This document shows positions 8,374 to 17,372 of a stretch of DNA of 64,000 bases, piece by piece. How positions within the stretch are numbered: position 1 is the first letter of the stretch; the number at the start of each line of letters is the position of its first letter. The stretch covers positions 391,946 through 455,945 of the forward strand of contig NZ_WBKB01000002.1 of NCBI RefSeq assembly GCF_008831155.1, written 5' to 3'. Both the position numbers and the translations under genes were made by a program. The DNA comes from Gulosibacter chungangensis (lineage in GTDB: Bacteria > Actinomycetota > Actinomycetes > Actinomycetales > Microbacteriaceae). A model generated the notes under the pieces. That model made no database searches. It was not told the DNA's origin and saw only the letters and a list, made by a program, of their open reading frames with translations.

Positions 8374-9951
8374 TTAGCGGGACATATCGGGCAGCCAGAT
8401 CTCTCGAAGCAGCCATCCATCAGGCGTTCGTTCTAGCGAGAGCGAGCCCGCTTCACTGCCGCTAATGAGCTCGATGTCCCCCAGGTCAGCAGCGAGTAGC
8501 CACTCCTGCTGTTCACTGAGCTGCAGTTCGTCATGCGAGTTACTGTTCGGTGCCTCCATCGCCTCGAGTGTATCCAAATCTGCCGCGAGCCCCGGAGCAT
8601 CTGGGGCATAGAGCTCCGTTAGGCACTGGGGATCCCGGGCCGTTACACAGGCATTTCTTGCGGCGACTAATTCTGGTGCTGCCGCGATGGCAGTCTTGGG
8701 TGGTTCGGGCGGCGAGTCGGTAGCAAGATTCGTGTCGAAACCGGTTTCTGGACTCGTGAGACTCTCAGCGGCCTCAGCAGTCTCAGCGGCCTCGGCGGCG
8801 ACGTGCGTGGATGGCTCGGGATTGGCAGTGCCAACACTCTGCGTGCTCATGAGCAGCGCACCTCCTAAGAGTACGAGCAGACCAACGATTCCCAGTCCCG
8901 CCCAGATAGCCGGACGGACGTTACCGACCCAGCCCGAGAGTCTGGCAAGGCCACTTTTCGCTGATTGAACACTGGTGAGCAAAAATCGGCGACCGCTCAA
9001 GGGTGTCGGCGGCGCAATGAGTGGTTCGTGTACCTCGTCTTCATTTGTGGTAAGTAAATGGAGGTCCCCCACTCCGGGTTCGCGATTGCCGCTCGTGCGG
9101 TTCGGAGAGTTCGTGGGTGACGGGTGCCCGCCCGGCAATGCCGCGACCGGGAGTGGTTCGGGTTCACACCATTGAAAGAGGGCGTCTATGAGCCTTCCTG
9201 CGGCATCCTTCGGAGTCACGCCATCGCAGAGGGCATCAACCAGTAGACGGAGCTGCTCGGTTGGCTCCTCGGTGCAAATGGCGAATAGCGCATCAGCAAT
9301 CTTGCCTAATGCGCGTAAGTCGTTGCTGCGCGCGAGGTCCGCTTTGATTGTCGCAAGGTCAGCAAGTCGTACTGCTCTCCCCCAATCATCGAGTCCCGGT
9401 CTTCCCTGCTCGTCGATGAGGCAGGAATGCAGTGAGACCGTTCCGTGAGCAATGTCATTTTCGTGCGCGAGTTGGAGTGCTTCTACTACCGGGACCAATG
9501 CCGTGACTATTGCGCCAGCGGGAAAGTCGGTTTCTGTGGCCACAACCTCGGACCAAGTTCGGACTCGTCGGATCGGAAATATCGCAATCCGGTGGGGGCC
9601 GTCAACGAGTGTCTCCTCGGCAAGTTCCACGAACTCAGAGCCAATTTCATCCCGCAATGAACATTCCTCCGCGAGCTTCGCGCAGGCACTGGGCTCACTA
9701 GCAATCACAATGCGTCGGTGTTGCAGCCGCGGACGTGCGGATGCGCCAAACCCAAACCAGTGGTCGCTGCCGCTGGTGGCGACAGTATTCGGGAATTCCG
9801 CCACCCCAACAAACTCTCGATGATCCTGAGTCAGCGGGCGCACCAGACGCCAACCGGCGACCGTGTCACCAGGGCTCAGGGAGGTGCTGATCTCGTCTTT
9901 CGGATTGCGATCAAGGAACATGTGAGCATATTGCCCTAGGTCAGTGGCCAT
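8374..9951 (-). CDS. Membrane-anchored protein-kinase-like protein (predicted pseudokinase)
   Basis: This 525-residue protein has a kinase-fold-like N-terminal half, one membrane helix (GLGIVGLLVLLGGALLM, about residues 355-371) and an external C-terminal segment of about 150 residues. Where a Ser/Thr kinase would have HRD..N and DFG, it reads HGTVSLHSCL and LDDWG (around residues 205-225). The catalytic Asp of HRD is therefore absent, and I see no glycine-rich loop or clear VAIK lysine. I infer a non-catalytic kinase fold acting as a scaffold or sensor. The ATG at 9951 is preferred over an in-frame extension to 10215, which would run through the DUF4191 promoter region; ATG 9921 is an alternative. 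It is divergent from the DUF4191 gene. Confidence 0.7.
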   Translation of the reverse strand: MATDLGQYAHMFLDRNPKDEISTSLSPGDTVAGWRLVRPLTQDHREFVGVAEFPNTVATSGSDHWFGFGASARPRLQHRRIVIASEPSACAKLAEECSLRDEIGSEFVELAEETLVDGPHRIAIFPIRRVRTWSEVVATETDFPAGAIVTALVPVVEALQLAHENDIAHGTVSLHSCLIDEQGRPGLDDWGRAVRLADLATIKADLARSNDLRALGKIADALFAICTEEPTEQLRLLVDALCDGVTPKDAAGRLIDALFQWCEPEPLPVAALPGGHPSPTNSPNRTSGNREPGVGDLHLLTTNEDEVHEPLIAPPTPLSGRRFLLTSVQSAKSGLARLSGWVGNVRPAIWAGLGIVGLLVLLGGALLMSTQSVGTANPEPSTHVAAEAAETAEAAESLTSPETGFDTNLATDSPPEPPKTAIAAAPELVAARNACVTARDPQCLTELYAPDAPGLAADLDTLEAMEAPNSNSHDELQLSEQQEWLLAADLGDIELISGSEAGSLSLERTPDGWLLREIWLPDMSR

Positions 9952-10036
9952 AGACGCTCGTGCCAGGGCCACCTGTTGATAACTCTTGCTTTCGGGAATC
10001 CTGTGGATGGTTTTGGCCGGGTATTCTAGAAGTACT

Positions 10037-10744
10037 ATGGCGAAAACTTCCGACGCAGCTCCCAAGGAGCCGGGCCGCATCCGGCAACTCATTGACGTCT
10101 TCAAGATGACCGCGAAGTACGACAAGGCGGGTGTCGTCCTGATCACTGCGGGACTCGTCCTGCCGATCCTTCTCGCGGTCGTACTCTGTCTGGTGACGGG
10201 CGCAAACTGGATCATGTGGATCCTCTACGTCGTGCTGGGCTTTGTCTTCGGACTGCTCATCGCGATGCTGCTACTGAACTGGCGAGCAGAACGAGTTGCC
10301 TTCAATCAACTTGAAGGCCGACAGGGTGCATCAGGAGCGGTGCTGAGTTCGGCCATGCGCGGAACCTGGCGCACCAGTGACCAGCCCGTAGCGTTCAACG
10401 CGAAGACTCAAGACTTCGTGTTTAGAGCCATTGGTAAGCCGGGCGTGGTGTTGATTACTGAGTCCAACAGTGCCGCGACGAAGCGGTTGCTCAATGATGA
10501 ACGCCGCAAGACCGAGCGACTGGTCCCCACCGTGACGGTGCACCACGTGCTTGTCGGTGAACAGGCCGGTGGCGTGAAACTGGCGGATCTCAAGCGGTCG
10601 CTCAAGAAACTCCCCAAGCAGCTGCGTCGCGAGGAAATCCTCGCAGTGGAAAGCCGTCTCGCTTCGTTGCAGCAAAACCAGCTCCCGATCCCCAAGGGAA
10701 TCGATCCGAATAAGATTCGTCCTTCCCGCTCGAAACTTCGTTAG
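10037..10744 (+). CDS. DUF4191 family membrane protein
   Basis: This 235-residue protein begins with a charged cytosolic stretch (RIRQLIDVFKMT), followed by two adjacent membrane helices around residues 38-80 (VLITAGLVLPILLAVVLCLV and MWILYVVLGFVFGLLIAMLL). The long soluble C-terminal domain contains RGTWRTSDQPVAFNAKTQDFV and ends in a basic tail. This matches the actinobacterial DUF4191 family, whose gene normally lies between lipA and glnA; the function is unknown. The ATG at 10037 gives the usual MAKT-type start; the frame is open back to 9986 without support. Confidence 0.9.
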   Translation: MAKTSDAAPKEPGRIRQLIDVFKMTAKYDKAGVVLITAGLVLPILLAVVLCLVTGANWIMWILYVVLGFVFGLLIAMLLLNWRAERVAFNQLEGRQGASGAVLSSAMRGTWRTSDQPVAFNAKTQDFVFRAIGKPGVVLITESNSAATKRLLNDERRKTERLVPTVTVHHVLVGEQAGGVKLADLKRSLKKLPKQLRREEILAVESRLASLQQNQLPIPKGIDPNKIRPSRSKLR

Positions 10745-10798
10745 AAACGCAAACGGCGACTGCGCCCCACTTTGGAGCGCAGTCGCCGCTTTCGTTTC
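10744..10798. terminator. Bidirectional hairpin between DUF4191 and RDD genes
   Basis: GGCGACTGCGC (10755-10765) pairs perfectly with GCGCAGTCGCC (10777-10787), and an outer GAAACG/CGTTTC pair (10744-10749 / 10793-10798) extends it. It lies between two convergent genes and is probably used from both sides. Confidence 0.75.
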
Positions 10799-10825
10799 CT
10801 GCAGCGAGCGTCACATCGGGCCGAG

Positions 10826-11248
10826 CTAGCGGAAGCGACGAAGCACGAGACCGGTGAGAACCTCATGCGCGCCACGCTGATCGGAGTCCATGATGATGGC
10901 TGGAATTACCAGTGAGAGGAGCACTTGCCGAACCCAAGGGCGCCACCATCCCGGTGCTTCGCCGCGAATGGTGTTCACTCGCATCCCAAAGATGAGATGA
11001 CCAATCGTGCTGCCGAGGAGTGCGATGCAGACGCTTGTCAGCACGATGAAAATCGCCGAAACTGCGAAGGCTGCGTAGTCGAATATCCACCAGGCCAGCA
11101 CTGCCGCAAGACCCCAGTCAATGACCAGAGCAAAGATTCGCATGCCAAACCGAGCAACCGATCCTGGGCCCTCTTCAGGGAGGCCCAATCGCTCGCCCGG
11201 ATAATTGCTTTCAGGGACCGCAGAACCGGCCGAGGAGGATTTGGTCAT
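10826..11248 (-). CDS. RDD family membrane protein
   Basis: This 140-residue protein contains the RDD signature: FGMRIFALVIDWGLAAVLAW (Arg and Asp in helix 1, about residues 34-53), a second hydrophobic helix (FAVSAIFIVLTSVCIALLG), then GSTIGHLIFGMRV and WRPWVRQVLLSLVIP. RDD proteins are small integral membrane proteins, some linked to ion exchange; no substrate is evident here. Location between DUF4191 and glnA is conserved in Actinobacteria. It is convergent with DUF4191 and divergent from glnA. Confidence 0.88.
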   Translation of the reverse strand: MTKSSSAGSAVPESNYPGERLGLPEEGPGSVARFGMRIFALVIDWGLAAVLAWWIFDYAAFAVSAIFIVLTSVCIALLGSTIGHLIFGMRVNTIRGEAPGWWRPWVRQVLLSLVIPAIIMDSDQRGAHEVLTGLVLRRFR

Positions 11249-11334
11249 TCCCTCAGTCTAGTCATCGAAGAATCCCACCCAATAAAAAATCCACTGACAG
11301 GCGCGCTATGCCACCACCAACAGACAATGATGCG

Positions 11335-11340
11335 TATACT
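11335..11340 (+). promoter_or_regulatory. Candidate -10 hexamer upstream of glnA
   Basis: TATACT preceded by TGCG resembles an extended -10 element. It lies 88 bases before the glnA start in the 180-base glnA/RDD intergenic region. No good -35 is visible, and I saw no clear GlnR-type GTAAC-n6-GAAAC box. Confidence 0.35.
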
Positions 11341-11428
11341 GCTTCATAGCGTCGTCATCGCGTGTGTCGCACGTGAACCCGGCACTGGGTAAATGCCCGG
11401 ACCACCAAACCGAGGAGGAACTCCGAAT

Positions 11429-12853
11429 ATGTTCACCGAGCCCGCCGAACTACTCTCTTTTATTAAGGAAAAGGGGATCTCGTTTATCGACATCCGCTTC
11501 ACCGACCTGCCCGGAACTCAGCAGCACTTCAACGTCCCAGCTTCGACGATTGATGATGATTTCTTCAGCAGCGGCCAGCTCTTCGACGGTTCCTCAATCC
11601 GTGGTTTTGCATCCATCAACGAGTCGGACCTGCAGCTCATCCCCGACGTTACGACCGCCTATGTCGACCCCTTCCGGGCAGAGCCCACCGTGATCATCCT
11701 CTGCGACATCTTCAACCCGCGCACGGGCGAGATTTACCACCGCGACCCGCGACAGGTCGCCAAGAAAGCGGAAAAGTTCTTGGCTTCGACCGGTGTTGCC
11801 GACACCGCAATCTTCGCTCCGGAAGCAGAGTTCTACGTTTTCGAGGACGTTCGGTTTGAGAACCACCCGCACCGCACCTACTACCAGGTCGACTCGGATG
11901 AGGGCTTCTGGAACACCGGTCGTGAGGAAGTTGGTGGCAACCTCGGCAACAAGACGCCCAAGAAGGGTGGCTACTTCCCGGTTCCGCCAGTCGACAAGCA
12001 GGCTGACCTGCGCGATGCCATGAGCATGACGCTGATTGAGAGCGGTTTCCAGCTGGAACGTGCTCACCACGAAGTGGGTTCCGGTGGTCAGGCCGAAATT
12101 AACTACCGCTTCAACACGCTCGTGCACTCGGCGGATGACGTGTTGAAGTTCAAGTACCTCATCAAGGGTGTTGCCAATGACTGGGGTAAGACCGTGACCT
12201 TCATGCCGAAGCCCATGTTCGGCGAGAACGGGTCGGGTATGCACACCCACATGTCGCTCTGGTTGAACGGTGACCCGCTCTTCTACGACGAGGCGGGCTA
12301 CGCCTCGCTCTCGGACACCGCTCGCTGGTACATTGGCGGCATCCTCGCCCACGGTAAGTCACTTGCTGCGTTTACGAACCCCAGTACGAACTCGTACCAC
12401 CGACTCGTCAAGGGCTACGAGGCACCCATTAACCTTGCTTACTCGGCCGGCAACCGGTCAGCCGCGGTACGCATCCCGATCACCGGGTCGAACCCCAAGG
12501 CGAAGCGCATCGAGTTCCGTACCCCGGATGCGACTGCGAACCCCTATCTCGCATTCGCCGCGCTCCTGATGGCGGGCCTCGACGGCATCCAGAACCGTAT
12601 CGAGCCCCTCGAGCCGATCGACAAGGACCTTTACGAGCTGCCACCGGAAGAAGCCAAGAACATTCCGCAGATGCCGGTCTCGCTCAGTGAAGCACTGCAC
12701 GCGCTCGAGGAAGACCACGACTACCTGCTCAAGGGCGGCGTATTCGACGAGGACCTGATCCAAACCTGGATCGAGTACAAGACGAACGCAGAAATCGTGC
12801 CCATGGCCGAGCGCCCGCACCCCTACGAGTACGAGCTCTACTTCGGCGTCTAG
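11429..12853 (+). CDS. glnA: Glutamine synthetase type I (adenylylation-regulated)
   Basis: It condenses glutamate and ammonia to glutamine at the cost of ATP as a dodecamer in the cytosol. The 474-residue protein shows the N-terminal FDGSSIRGF motif, metal-binding EAEFYVF, the ATP-region segment [14 protein letters not shown] and [21 protein letters not shown] near residue 402 is the Tyr site that GlnE adenylylates (KNLYDLPPEE in other bacteria). The ATG at 11429 is fixed by AGGAGG at 11413-11418. The adenylyltransferase GlnE and a second synthetase GlnA2 are encoded just downstream on the other strand, so the regulatory enzyme and its substrate are encoded side by side. Confidence 0.97.
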   Translation: MFTEPAELLSFIKEKGISFIDIRFTDLPGTQQHFNVPASTIDDDFFSSGQLFDGSSIRGFASINESDLQLIPDVTTAYVDPFRAEPTVIILCDIFNPRTGEIYHRDPRQVAKKAEKFLASTGVADTAIFAPEAEFYVFEDVRFENHPHRTYYQVDSDEGFWNTGREEVGGNLGNKTPKKGGYFPVPPVDKQADLRDAMSMTLIESGFQLERAHHEVGSGGQAEINYRFNTLVHSADDVLKFKYLIKGVANDWGKTVTFMPKPMFGENGSGMHTHMSLWLNGDPLFYDEAGYASLSDTARWYIGGILAHGKSLAAFTNPSTNSYHRLVKGYEAPINLAYSAGNRSAAVRIPITGSNPKAKRIEFRTPDATANPYLAFAALLMAGLDGIQNRIEPLEPIDKDLYELPPEEAKNIPQMPVSLSEALHALEEDHDYLLKGGVFDEDLIQTWIEYKTNAEIVPMAERPHPYEYELYFGV

Positions 12854-12866
12854 TAGATCGCGCTAA

Positions 12867-12914
12867 AGATCCCGGCTCTCCGCAAATTCAACTGCGGAGA
12901 ACCGGGATCTTTTA
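12867..12914. terminator. Strong rho-independent terminator after glnA
   Basis: AGATCCCGG-c-TCTCCGCA (12867-12884) pairs with TGCGGAGA-a-CCGGGATCT (12893-12910), 17 pairs with one mismatch, followed by TTTT. It also faces the convergent glnE end. Confidence 0.85.
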
Positions 12915-12953
12915 TGTGCATGGGAACGGAACAGCTTCTATCCCCCGCTACCT

Positions 12954-15953
12954 TCAATCCCCATAAAACAGCGTCTCGAACACCGCGCGGGAACGACGCG
13001 TGGCGGTGAGATAGTCGTTTTCGAGGTCGACGCCGTGCCCGGGCTCATATCCGAGGAGTCGAGCGACCCCATCGAGTTCCTCTGGGGCCCCTGGCAGCAC
13101 ATCAGTCTGGGCGTTCGAGAACAGATACACCGCAGAACGGATGCGTGTGGCAAGGGTCCAAGCGTGGCGCAGAATTGCGGTGTCTTCATCAGAAATCAGA
13201 CCGCGAGATCGGGCAGCCTCAAGTGCGGCAAGCGTGCCCGGCGTACGCAATTCGGTCATCTCATGTGCGTGGTCGAGCTGCAGAATCTGCACAAGCCATT
13301 CAACATCGGACAGAGATCCACGCCCGAGCTTGAGATGCCGCTTTGGGTCAGCGCCACGCGGGAGCCGCTCGCTTTCCATCCGAGCTTTGATGCGTCGAAT
13401 CTCGGTGAGTTCGGACTTGTCGAGACCTCGCTTGCGATAGCGGGTGCGATCACAGATCTCCATGAAACGGTCGAGAAGCTCTGCATCTCCAGCGACCCGA
13501 CTCGCTCGCAGGAGAGCCTGAGCCTCCCAACTGAGCGACCATTTCGAGTAATAGGCCTCATAGGCAGCTAACGACCGGGCAAGCGGGCCAGATTTCCCCT
13601 CCGGCCGGAGCCCCGCATCCAGATCGATGGGCATCCGGTTGTCATCCAGGAGCTCACCGATTCGCCTCACGAGCTGCCGAGCCAACTTGCTGGCTTCTTC
13701 GCTTTGCCGTTCTTCAGGATCGTAGACATAGAGCACGTCGAGATCGGAGCCGAAGCCAAGCTCGGCACCTCCAAACCGGCCCATCCCGATAACCGCGAAG
13801 GCGGGGTAGTTCACCTCGGCATCAATCTGACGGATCGCCTTTTCTGCAGAACGGATTGTGACCACAGAAATATCAGTTAGCCCCGTCGCGATGCTGCGCA
13901 TATCGGTGACACCGAGGACAAAGCCGATCGCCAGGCGGAGGACTTCACGGCGCCGCACCCCGCGGATTACCCGTCCGAGTGAGACCTCATCGCTGTAGCG
14001 CGACAGTGCACCGTTGATTTCGCGCTCGAGCGCTGCCTCGGTGGCTGGCCGCAGCTGATCCTCGCCATCGAGCCAAATTACGGCTTCGGGGAAGAGTTCC
14101 AGGAAGGTGGCACAGAACTCGCTGCTCGAGAGAATGTCGCATAGCCTCCGCGCAGCAAATTTCGAGTCGCGCAGCAGTCGTACGTACCACGATGCGTCGC
14201 CGAGTTGTTCCGAGAGTTTCCGGAAGGCCAGTAGCCCCTGATCGGGGTTGGCGCCCTCGGTGAACCACTCGAGCAATACTGGCAGCAGATGCGTCATCAT
14301 GGTCGAGCGTCGGGACACCCCGCTAATGAGCGCCTTGATGTGGTTGAGCGCGCCGCGCGGATCTCGATAGCCAATCGCACGCATCCGGGCGATGGCTTGA
14401 TCGCTCGTGAGCTGATAGCTCTCGCTCGGCAGGGTGGCTACTGCGGTCAGCAGCGGACGGTAGAAGACCTTTTCGTGAATGCCACGCACTCGACGTCGTA
14501 CGGTCGCCAACTGTTCAAGCAACTGCTTTGGTGTGAGCCCAATGGCCCGCCCGAGGATGCGCTGCTCCTCCGGATCGTCCGGAAACAGATGTGTGCGTTG
14601 CATGTGCCGAAGTTGCACGCGGTGTTCCAGTAGCCGGAGAAAACGGTAGTCATTGGTGAACTCCGCACCGTCATCGCGGCCAATGTGTCCTTCGGCAGCC
14701 AGCGCCGTGAGCGCATCCAGCGTCGTGTGCACTCGAACCGATTCATCGGCCTGACCGTGCACGAGCTGCAAGAGCTGCACCGTGAACTCAATATCGCGCA
14801 GGCCTCCGGGTCCGAGCTTGAGCTCGCGATCCACTTCTTCCTTGGGAATGTGACTAATTACTCGGGCGCGCATTTTCTGCACTTGCAGCACGAAGTTATC
14901 TCGCCCGGCCGCCTCCCAGACCATCGGCGTGATCTGGCTGATGAAGGACTCGCCAAGCTCAGCGTCACCCGCGATTGCGCGGGCCTTCAGCAGTGCCATG
15001 AATTCCCAGTTCTCAGCCCAGCGCTTGTAGTACGTGATGTAGCTATCCACCGTGCGAACGAGGGCACCGTCCTTGCCCTCCGGGCGCAGATTCGCGTCAA
15101 CTTCCCACAGTCCCGGCTCAATCTGATAGTCGGAGAGCACGTTCATGGCCTTGCGAGCCAAGCGCGTCGCGATCTCAATCATGCGGGCCGTGGATAGCTC
15201 CGAACCCTCACGAGCCTCGGCAACGTACATGACATCGACATCTGAAATGTAGTTGAGTTCACGGGCGCCGCCCTTGCCCATGCCGATGACGGCCAAGCGG
15301 ACATCCCGCACCTGTTCCGCCGGGAATCGACCGAAGCCCGCAGGCGGTGCGGTGATCTCTGCCCGCGCGACCGCAAGGGCAGCGTCCATTGCCGCAGCGG
15401 CGAGGTCTGAGAGCGCCGCTGCGACCCGGTGGAGCGAGACCGCCGCATCCTCGAGGCGTGCGTCATACAGCGCGATTTTGCCGAGCTGGGTGCGATACTC
15501 CACGCGCAGCGCGTTGGCTGCCTCGTCCCCCGTGCGCTGTGCGACGAGCTGATTGGATTCCGGTTCGATTACGGCGTGTACCGAGGCGAGCATCCGTTCG
15601 CGAAGGGTCTGTGGGGAGGCCAAGAGGTTCGAGTCTTCGTGGATTTCCCGCAATCGCTGCGGGTGCCGGATGAAGAAATCCTCGGAAGCGGTCGAGAGCG
15701 CAAAGAGTGTGATCACGCTGCGAAGCAGCCCATGATCGGATTTCAGATCGGGACCGCATCCTGGTTGCCGCTGCACGAGGCGAAGCAGCGAGGCGAGCGC
15801 ACCGTCGGGATCAGGGTCAATGGGTTCGAAAAAGCTCGTGAGCAGGACCGGATCCATCCCGAGAATATCGGCAAGCTCCGAAAAGCGCTCCGCCGCTTCG
15901 AGGGGTTTCGAAAAGCCCACCCGAATCAATCGAGTGCGGATACCTTCACGCAA
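12954..15953 (-). CDS. glnE: Bifunctional glutamine synthetase adenylyltransferase/deadenylylase
   Basis: This 999-residue enzyme adds or removes AMP on the GlnA tyrosine. The duplicated nucleotidyltransferase architecture is visible: GMGKGGARELNYISDVDVMYV-type motif in the N-terminal half (around residue 230) and GMGRFGGAELGFGSDLDVLYV-type motif in the C-terminal half (around residue 725), each followed by LRPEGKDG or LRPEGKSG. Length matches actinobacterial GlnE. The start is a TTG at 15953 with GGGAG upstream; this is the least certain part, and a start some residues downstream is possible. It lies 31 bases after glnA2 and is probably transcribed with it. Confidence 0.95.
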   Translation of the reverse strand: MREGIRTRLIRVGFSKPLEAAERFSELADILGMDPVLLTSFFEPIDPDPDGALASLLRLVQRQPGCGPDLKSDHGLLRSVITLFALSTASEDFFIRHPQRLREIHEDSNLLASPQTLRERMLASVHAVIEPESNQLVAQRTGDEAANALRVEYRTQLGKIALYDARLEDAAVSLHRVAAALSDLAAAAMDAALAVARAEITAPPAGFGRFPAEQVRDVRLAVIGMGKGGARELNYISDVDVMYVAEAREGSELSTARMIEIATRLARKAMNVLSDYQIEPGLWEVDANLRPEGKDGALVRTVDSYITYYKRWAENWEFMALLKARAIAGDAELGESFISQITPMVWEAAGRDNFVLQVQKMRARVISHIPKEEVDRELKLGPGGLRDIEFTVQLLQLVHGQADESVRVHTTLDALTALAAEGHIGRDDGAEFTNDYRFLRLLEHRVQLRHMQRTHLFPDDPEEQRILGRAIGLTPKQLLEQLATVRRRVRGIHEKVFYRPLLTAVATLPSESYQLTSDQAIARMRAIGYRDPRGALNHIKALISGVSRRSTMMTHLLPVLLEWFTEGANPDQGLLAFRKLSEQLGDASWYVRLLRDSKFAARRLCDILSSSEFCATFLELFPEAVIWLDGEDQLRPATEAALEREINGALSRYSDEVSLGRVIRGVRRREVLRLAIGFVLGVTDMRSIATGLTDISVVTIRSAEKAIRQIDAEVNYPAFAVIGMGRFGGAELGFGSDLDVLYVYDPEERQSEEASKLARQLVRRIGELLDDNRMPIDLDAGLRPEGKSGPLARSLAAYEAYYSKWSLSWEAQALLRASRVAGDAELLDRFMEICDRTRYRKRGLDKSELTEIRRIKARMESERLPRGADPKRHLKLGRGSLSDVEWLVQILQLDHAHEMTELRTPGTLAALEAARSRGLISDEDTAILRHAWTLATRIRSAVYLFSNAQTDVLPGAPEELDGVARLLGYEPGHGVDLENDYLTATRRSRAVFETLFYGD

Positions 15954-15984
15954 TACGGTTCACTCCCCTGGTTCAGTCGCGTCG

Positions 15985-17310
15985 CTATAGGTTGCGCTGC
16001 AGCTCGAAGTTGGTGACCTGGCGCCGGAAGCCGAGCCATTCATCCTGCTTATTCGTCAAGAAGTAGTCGAAGAGCTGCTCCCCCAGGGTTTCCGCGACGA
16101 GTTCGGATTCCTGGGTGAGCGCAAGCGCCTCATCGAGGTTCATCGGCAGGTTCTTGTAGCCGAGCACCTGCCGTTCTCGTTCGGAGAGATCTCGCAAATC
16201 GCCGTCAATTTCGTCGGGAATTTCATACCCTTCTTCGATCCCTCGCAGCCCCGCTTCCAGCAAAAGGGCGTAGGTGAGGTATGGGTTTGCTGCGGAATCA
16301 ATAGCCCGATACTCAACGCGAGCGGATCGTGATTTTTCGGGCTTATAGGTTGGTACTCGCACCAGCGCTGAAGAGTTGTTGTGCCCCCAGCAGACGTAAC
16401 TCGGTGCTTCGTCACCGCCCCAAAGCCGTCGGTAGGAATTGACGTGCTGATTGGTCACCGCCGTGATCTCCCGAGCGTGGTGTAGCAGGCCCGCGATGAA
16501 TTGGCGGCCAGTGCGCGAAAGCTGATGCTTGGCACCCGCTTCGTGGAAGACATTTGTGGCACCTTCAAAGAGCGACATGTGGGTATGCATCCCCGAGCCC
16601 GGCCATTTCGAATGGGGTTTGGGCATGAAGGTTGCGTGAATGCCCTGCTCTGCAGCTGCTTCCTGAATCACCGTACGGAACGTGATGACGTTATCGGCCA
16701 TGGCCAAGGCATCTGCATAGCGCAGATCAATTTCGTTCTGGCCGGGGCCCGCCTCGTGGTGGCTGAATTCCACCGAGATGCCGAGTTCTTCCAGCAGCCT
16801 CACGGACCGTCGCCGGAAGAGGTCCACAACATTTCCGGGCACGTGATCGAAATAGCCGGCCTGATCAACGGGCTCAAGACCGTCGGGCCCGGGCGAGGCG
16901 GATTTGAGGAGATAAAACTCGATTTCCGGGTGGATGTAGAAGGTGAAGCCAAGGTCACGCGCCCGGTCGAGGGCTCGACGCAGCACCTGGCGCGGGTCTG
17001 CCGACGCCGGTTGACCATCGGGCGTAGTGATATCGCAGAACATGCGTGCGGTTTCATCGTCACCGTGCCACGGCAGCACCTGGAACGTCGAGGGATCCGG
17101 ATGCAAGAGCATGTCGGCCTCGGTGCGTCGCGTGAGCCCCTCGATTGCGGATCCGTCGAAGCCGACGCCTTCGTTGAACGCGCCCTCAACCTCGGCGGGC
17201 GCCAAGGCAATGGACTTCAAGGTGCCGAGCACATCGGTAAACCAGAGGCGGATAAATTTGATCCCACGGTCACTGATGGTTTGCAACACGTAGTCCTGTT
17301 GCTTGCTCAT
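15985..17310 (-). CDS. glnA2: Second glutamine synthetase-like enzyme GlnA2
   Basis: This 441-residue glutamine synthetase family protein has [29 protein letters not shown] and the C-terminal RVEYRAIDSAANPYL. At the place where GlnA has its adenylylation Tyr it reads GDLRDLSERE, so Tyr is replaced by Arg and GlnE is unlikely to modify it. In M. tuberculosis the same locus encodes glnA2; in Streptomyces the homologue was reported to act on polyamines (gamma-glutamylpolyamine synthetase). Either role fits, and the sequence does not decide. The ATG at 17310 has AAGAGGAG upstream. It is divergent from panB. Confidence 0.92.
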   Translation of the reverse strand: MSKQQDYVLQTISDRGIKFIRLWFTDVLGTLKSIALAPAEVEGAFNEGVGFDGSAIEGLTRRTEADMLLHPDPSTFQVLPWHGDDETARMFCDITTPDGQPASADPRQVLRRALDRARDLGFTFYIHPEIEFYLLKSASPGPDGLEPVDQAGYFDHVPGNVVDLFRRRSVRLLEELGISVEFSHHEAGPGQNEIDLRYADALAMADNVITFRTVIQEAAAEQGIHATFMPKPHSKWPGSGMHTHMSLFEGATNVFHEAGAKHQLSRTGRQFIAGLLHHAREITAVTNQHVNSYRRLWGGDEAPSYVCWGHNNSSALVRVPTYKPEKSRSARVEYRAIDSAANPYLTYALLLEAGLRGIEEGYEIPDEIDGDLRDLSERERQVLGYKNLPMNLDEALALTQESELVAETLGEQLFDYFLTNKQDEWLGFRRQVTNFELQRNL

Positions 17311-17372
17311 GGATGCGCTCCTCTTTATTGACGTGTGTCCAGGCTACCGGCGAGCTTCCCTAGAATGTCCCT

